NCBI GenBank assembly: GCA_020725985.1
Contig: DYTM01000076.1
Location: 1-6,814, forward strand
Length of the DNA: 6,814 nucleotides
Reading direction: 5' to 3'
Origin: Methanomassiliicoccus sp.
Lineage (GTDB): Archaea; Thermoplasmatota; Thermoplasmata; Methanomassiliicoccales; JACIVX01
The notes under the pieces are model-generated. The model saw nothing but the letters and a program-made list of their open reading frames with translations, was not told the DNA's origin and did no database searches. Of this stretch, positions 5,449-6,814 are shown in pieces. Positions within the stretch are counted from its first letter, which is position 1. Each line of letters opens with the position of its first letter. A program made the position numbers and the translations under genes.

Positions 5449-6033
5449 ATGATGAAGCGCGGCACCATGAATATCGTCCGAATCGGGGCGATCGCCGGTC
5501 TCGCAGGCGCTCTTCTCTTCTCGACCATGTGGATCGCTGCGGTCCTTGCAGATGGCCATTGGGTACTCGGGGAGGAGACCCTGAGCGAGTTGGGTGGAGA
5601 CCGACCTGGAAGGCTCTTCTTCAACGCGGGAGTGATCCTTGAGGGAGTCCTTGGCCTCCTCTTCGCGATCGGCCTGTGGAGAGCGCTCCCGAGAACACTT
5701 GTGGCCTCGAGCGGATTCATCGTGCTCCTTCTTGCCGGTATCTCCCTTGTTGGGGTGGGAGTCTTCCCTATCACGACTGGCGCGTACCACACCGTGGCGA
5801 GCTATGCCTTCTTCGGGCTGTCGCTTGTCGCGATCCTTCTCCTCCTCGTCCCAATCTGGAAGAGCGAGACCTTTGGACCTATCCCCGGTGCCGTCACAGG
5901 GGCCGCTGTCGTCATCTCCCTCCTCTTCCTATCCTTCACTAGCGTCCCGCTCGCCGAGGCGGTAGCCGTCATCTGTCTCTTGATTTGGTCGCTCATCTTG
6001 GCGATCAAGATGCTTCTGCCGCGGGGTACCTGA
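5449..6033 (+). CDS. DUF998-type six-helix membrane protein
   Basis: 194-residue integral membrane protein of unknown function that I assign to DUF998 from its pattern. Six hydrophobic helices lie near residues 9-33, 56-80, 85-105, 112-136, 143-163 and 166-190. The first loop has ETLSELGGDRPG (43-54), matching the family's S(D/E)LG motif, followed by FFNAGVILEG (57-66). VGVFP (103-107) and a His in the next loop (114) are also typical. The charged C-terminus is short. ATG 5449 is chosen because a TATA box lies 25 bases upstream and no ribosome site exists; ATG at 5452 or 5467 would also be possible. It diverges from the CorA-like gene and converges on hypD with 26 bases between the two stops and no T-run. 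No enzymatic role can be given; co-regulation with the cation channel is only suggested by the shared intergenic dyad. Confidence 0.83.
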   Translation: MMKRGTMNIVRIGAIAGLAGALLFSTMWIAAVLADGHWVLGEETLSELGGDRPGRLFFNAGVILEGVLGLLFAIGLWRALPRTLVASSGFIVLLLAGISLVGVGVFPITTGAYHTVASYAFFGLSLVAILLLLVPIWKSETFGPIPGAVTGAAVVISLLFLSFTSVPLAEAVAVICLLIWSLILAIKMLLPRGT

Positions 6034-6059
6034 GGCACCACTCGGACCGAAGGAGTCGT

Positions 6060-6814
6060 TCAGACCACATCAAGTCCCCGACCGCCCCGGTACCTGTAGG
6101 TGATGTTGCAGCTTCCCTCTCGGCTGACCATGCAGGGCCCCATAGGATTCTGGGGGATGCAGGCGGTTCCGAAAAGGGAGCAGTCCTCCGAGGAGATCAG
6201 TCCCCGAAGCACTTCGCCGCATCTGCAGCCTTCTAGCTCATCGAGTCTCGGCAGACCGACGAGAAGGTCGCGGTACTTCGCCCTCGCGTCGTATTTCTCG
6301 TAGGAAGGCCTTAGCTCCAACGCGCTTTCCCTAATCATCGGGAACCCCCTCCAAGGTCTGTCGGTCTTCCTGAAGACCCTGTCAAGAAGGGAGCGCGCCC
6401 GCTCGTTGCCCTCGGGACGGACGACCCGCCCATACTCGTTCTCCACCTCCGCCCTCCCCTCCGACACCTGAACCGAAAGCATGTATGCCGCCATGAGGAG
6501 GTCGAGTGGCTCGAAGCCCGCGACTACCTGAGGCACCTGCCACCGCTCCGAGAGAGGCCGGTATGGATCAAGGCCGATGATCGCGCTGACATGCCCCGGC
6601 TGGATCAATCCGTCTACCTTGACCTCCCCCATCTGGAAAATTGCATCGAGGGCCGGAGGAACCAGGCGATGACAGCTGAGGATTGAGAATGCTTCAGGAG
6701 GGGAAGCATCGATCGCCGAGGCGACGGTGGGACTAGTCGTCTCGAACCCCACAGCCATAAAAACGACCTCGCCCTCCTTCGACATCATCACGGCGTCATC
6801 GACCGAGTACACCA
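6060..6814 (-). CDS. hypD: Hydrogenase maturation factor HypD, C-terminal portion, N-terminus beyond the window
   Basis: HypD works with HypC as the scaffold on which the Fe(CN)2CO group of [NiFe] hydrogenases is built; it carries a [4Fe-4S] cluster and acts in the cytoplasm with HypE and HypF. About 250 of the usual 350-370 residues are visible. Family motifs appear in order (numbered from codon 6812-6810): AVGFETTSPT (20-29), SCHRLVPPAL (46-55), PGHVSAIIG (72-80), VVAGFEPLDLL (96-106), NEYGRVV..EGN (125-136), WRGFPMI (154-160), and the Cys-rich tail CRCGEVLRG (196-204), DCSLFGTAC (210-218), GPCMVSREGSC (225-235). Cysteines 196, 198, 211, 218, 227 and 235 include the expected cluster ligands. 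The catalytic N-terminal CGxH region lies outside the window. The codon at 6812 is GTG and the frame stays open to the window end, so it is internal. It implies a [NiFe] hydrogenase elsewhere; other hyp genes may lie just beyond. Confidence 0.96.
   Translation of the reverse strand, partial: VYSVDDAVMMSKEGEVVFMAVGFETTSPTVASAIDASPPEAFSILSCHRLVPPALDAIFQMGEVKVDGLIQPGHVSAIIGLDPYRPLSERWQVPQVVAGFEPLDLLMAAYMLSVQVSEGRAEVENEYGRVVRPEGNERARSLLDRVFRKTDRPWRGFPMIRESALELRPSYEKYDARAKYRDLLVGLPRLDELEGCRCGEVLRGLISSEDCSLFGTACIPQNPMGPCMVSREGSCNITYRYRGGRGLDVV

Noticed and set aside
1..6814. CRISPR array, insertion sequence, integrase or defence system
   Set aside because: No regularly spaced direct repeats, terminal repeats or transposase/recombinase motifs were seen; all sizeable coding regions are ordinary metabolic, iron, transport or maturation genes.

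Overview
The window looks like a stretch of archaeal chromosome. Promoters have a TATA box, sometimes with a BRE-like element, rather than -35/-10 boxes. Three genes (CoA-transferase/GNAT, bacterioferritin-like, CorA-like) start with TTG. One gene appears leaderless, Shine-Dalgarno signals are of the GGTGA/GGAGG type, Arg is very often AGG, and most best matches by eye are to archaeal family versions. The DNA is GC-rich. A euryarchaeal or Thermoplasmatota-like lineage is my inference; no marker gene here proves it.

Layout. (1) Bases 1-2800, plus strand: the C-terminal half of an AMP-forming acetyl/short-acyl-CoA synthetase, then a separately promoted acetyl-CoA hydrolase/CoA-transferase fused to a C-terminal GNAT acetyltransferase domain. 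Together they form a small acyl-CoA module in which the GNAT domain could acylate the synthetase's catalytic lysine. (2) Bases 2837-4007, minus strand: two ferritin-like four-helix proteins, each with its own TATA box. One is divergent with an incomplete first metal motif; the other is a canonical bacterioferritin-like diiron protein. (3) Bases 4133-5302, minus strand: a CorA-type two-helix cation channel whose GMN signature is replaced by GFA. (4) Bases 5449-6033, plus strand: a six-helix DUF998-type membrane protein, divergent from the CorA-like gene across a short intergenic region that carries a nested inverted repeat. (5) Bases 6060-6814, minus strand: the C-terminal two thirds of HypD, the [NiFe]-hydrogenase Fe(CN)2CO cofactor assembly factor, cut by the window end.

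Taken together the region covers acetate/acyl-CoA activation, iron storage or oxidative protection, divalent-cation transport and hydrogenase maturation, consistent with an anaerobic or microaerobic archaeon using iron-rich redox enzymes. Genes are mostly singly transcribed, with convergent pairs (2800/2837 and 6033/6060) and one divergent pair (5302/5449). The most unusual items are the CoA-transferase-GNAT fusion beside its plausible target, the GMN-less CorA homologue, the Gly-to-Ala change in the synthetase A8 motif, and several dyad elements at promoters. No mobile element, CRISPR array, tRNA or rRNA was seen.
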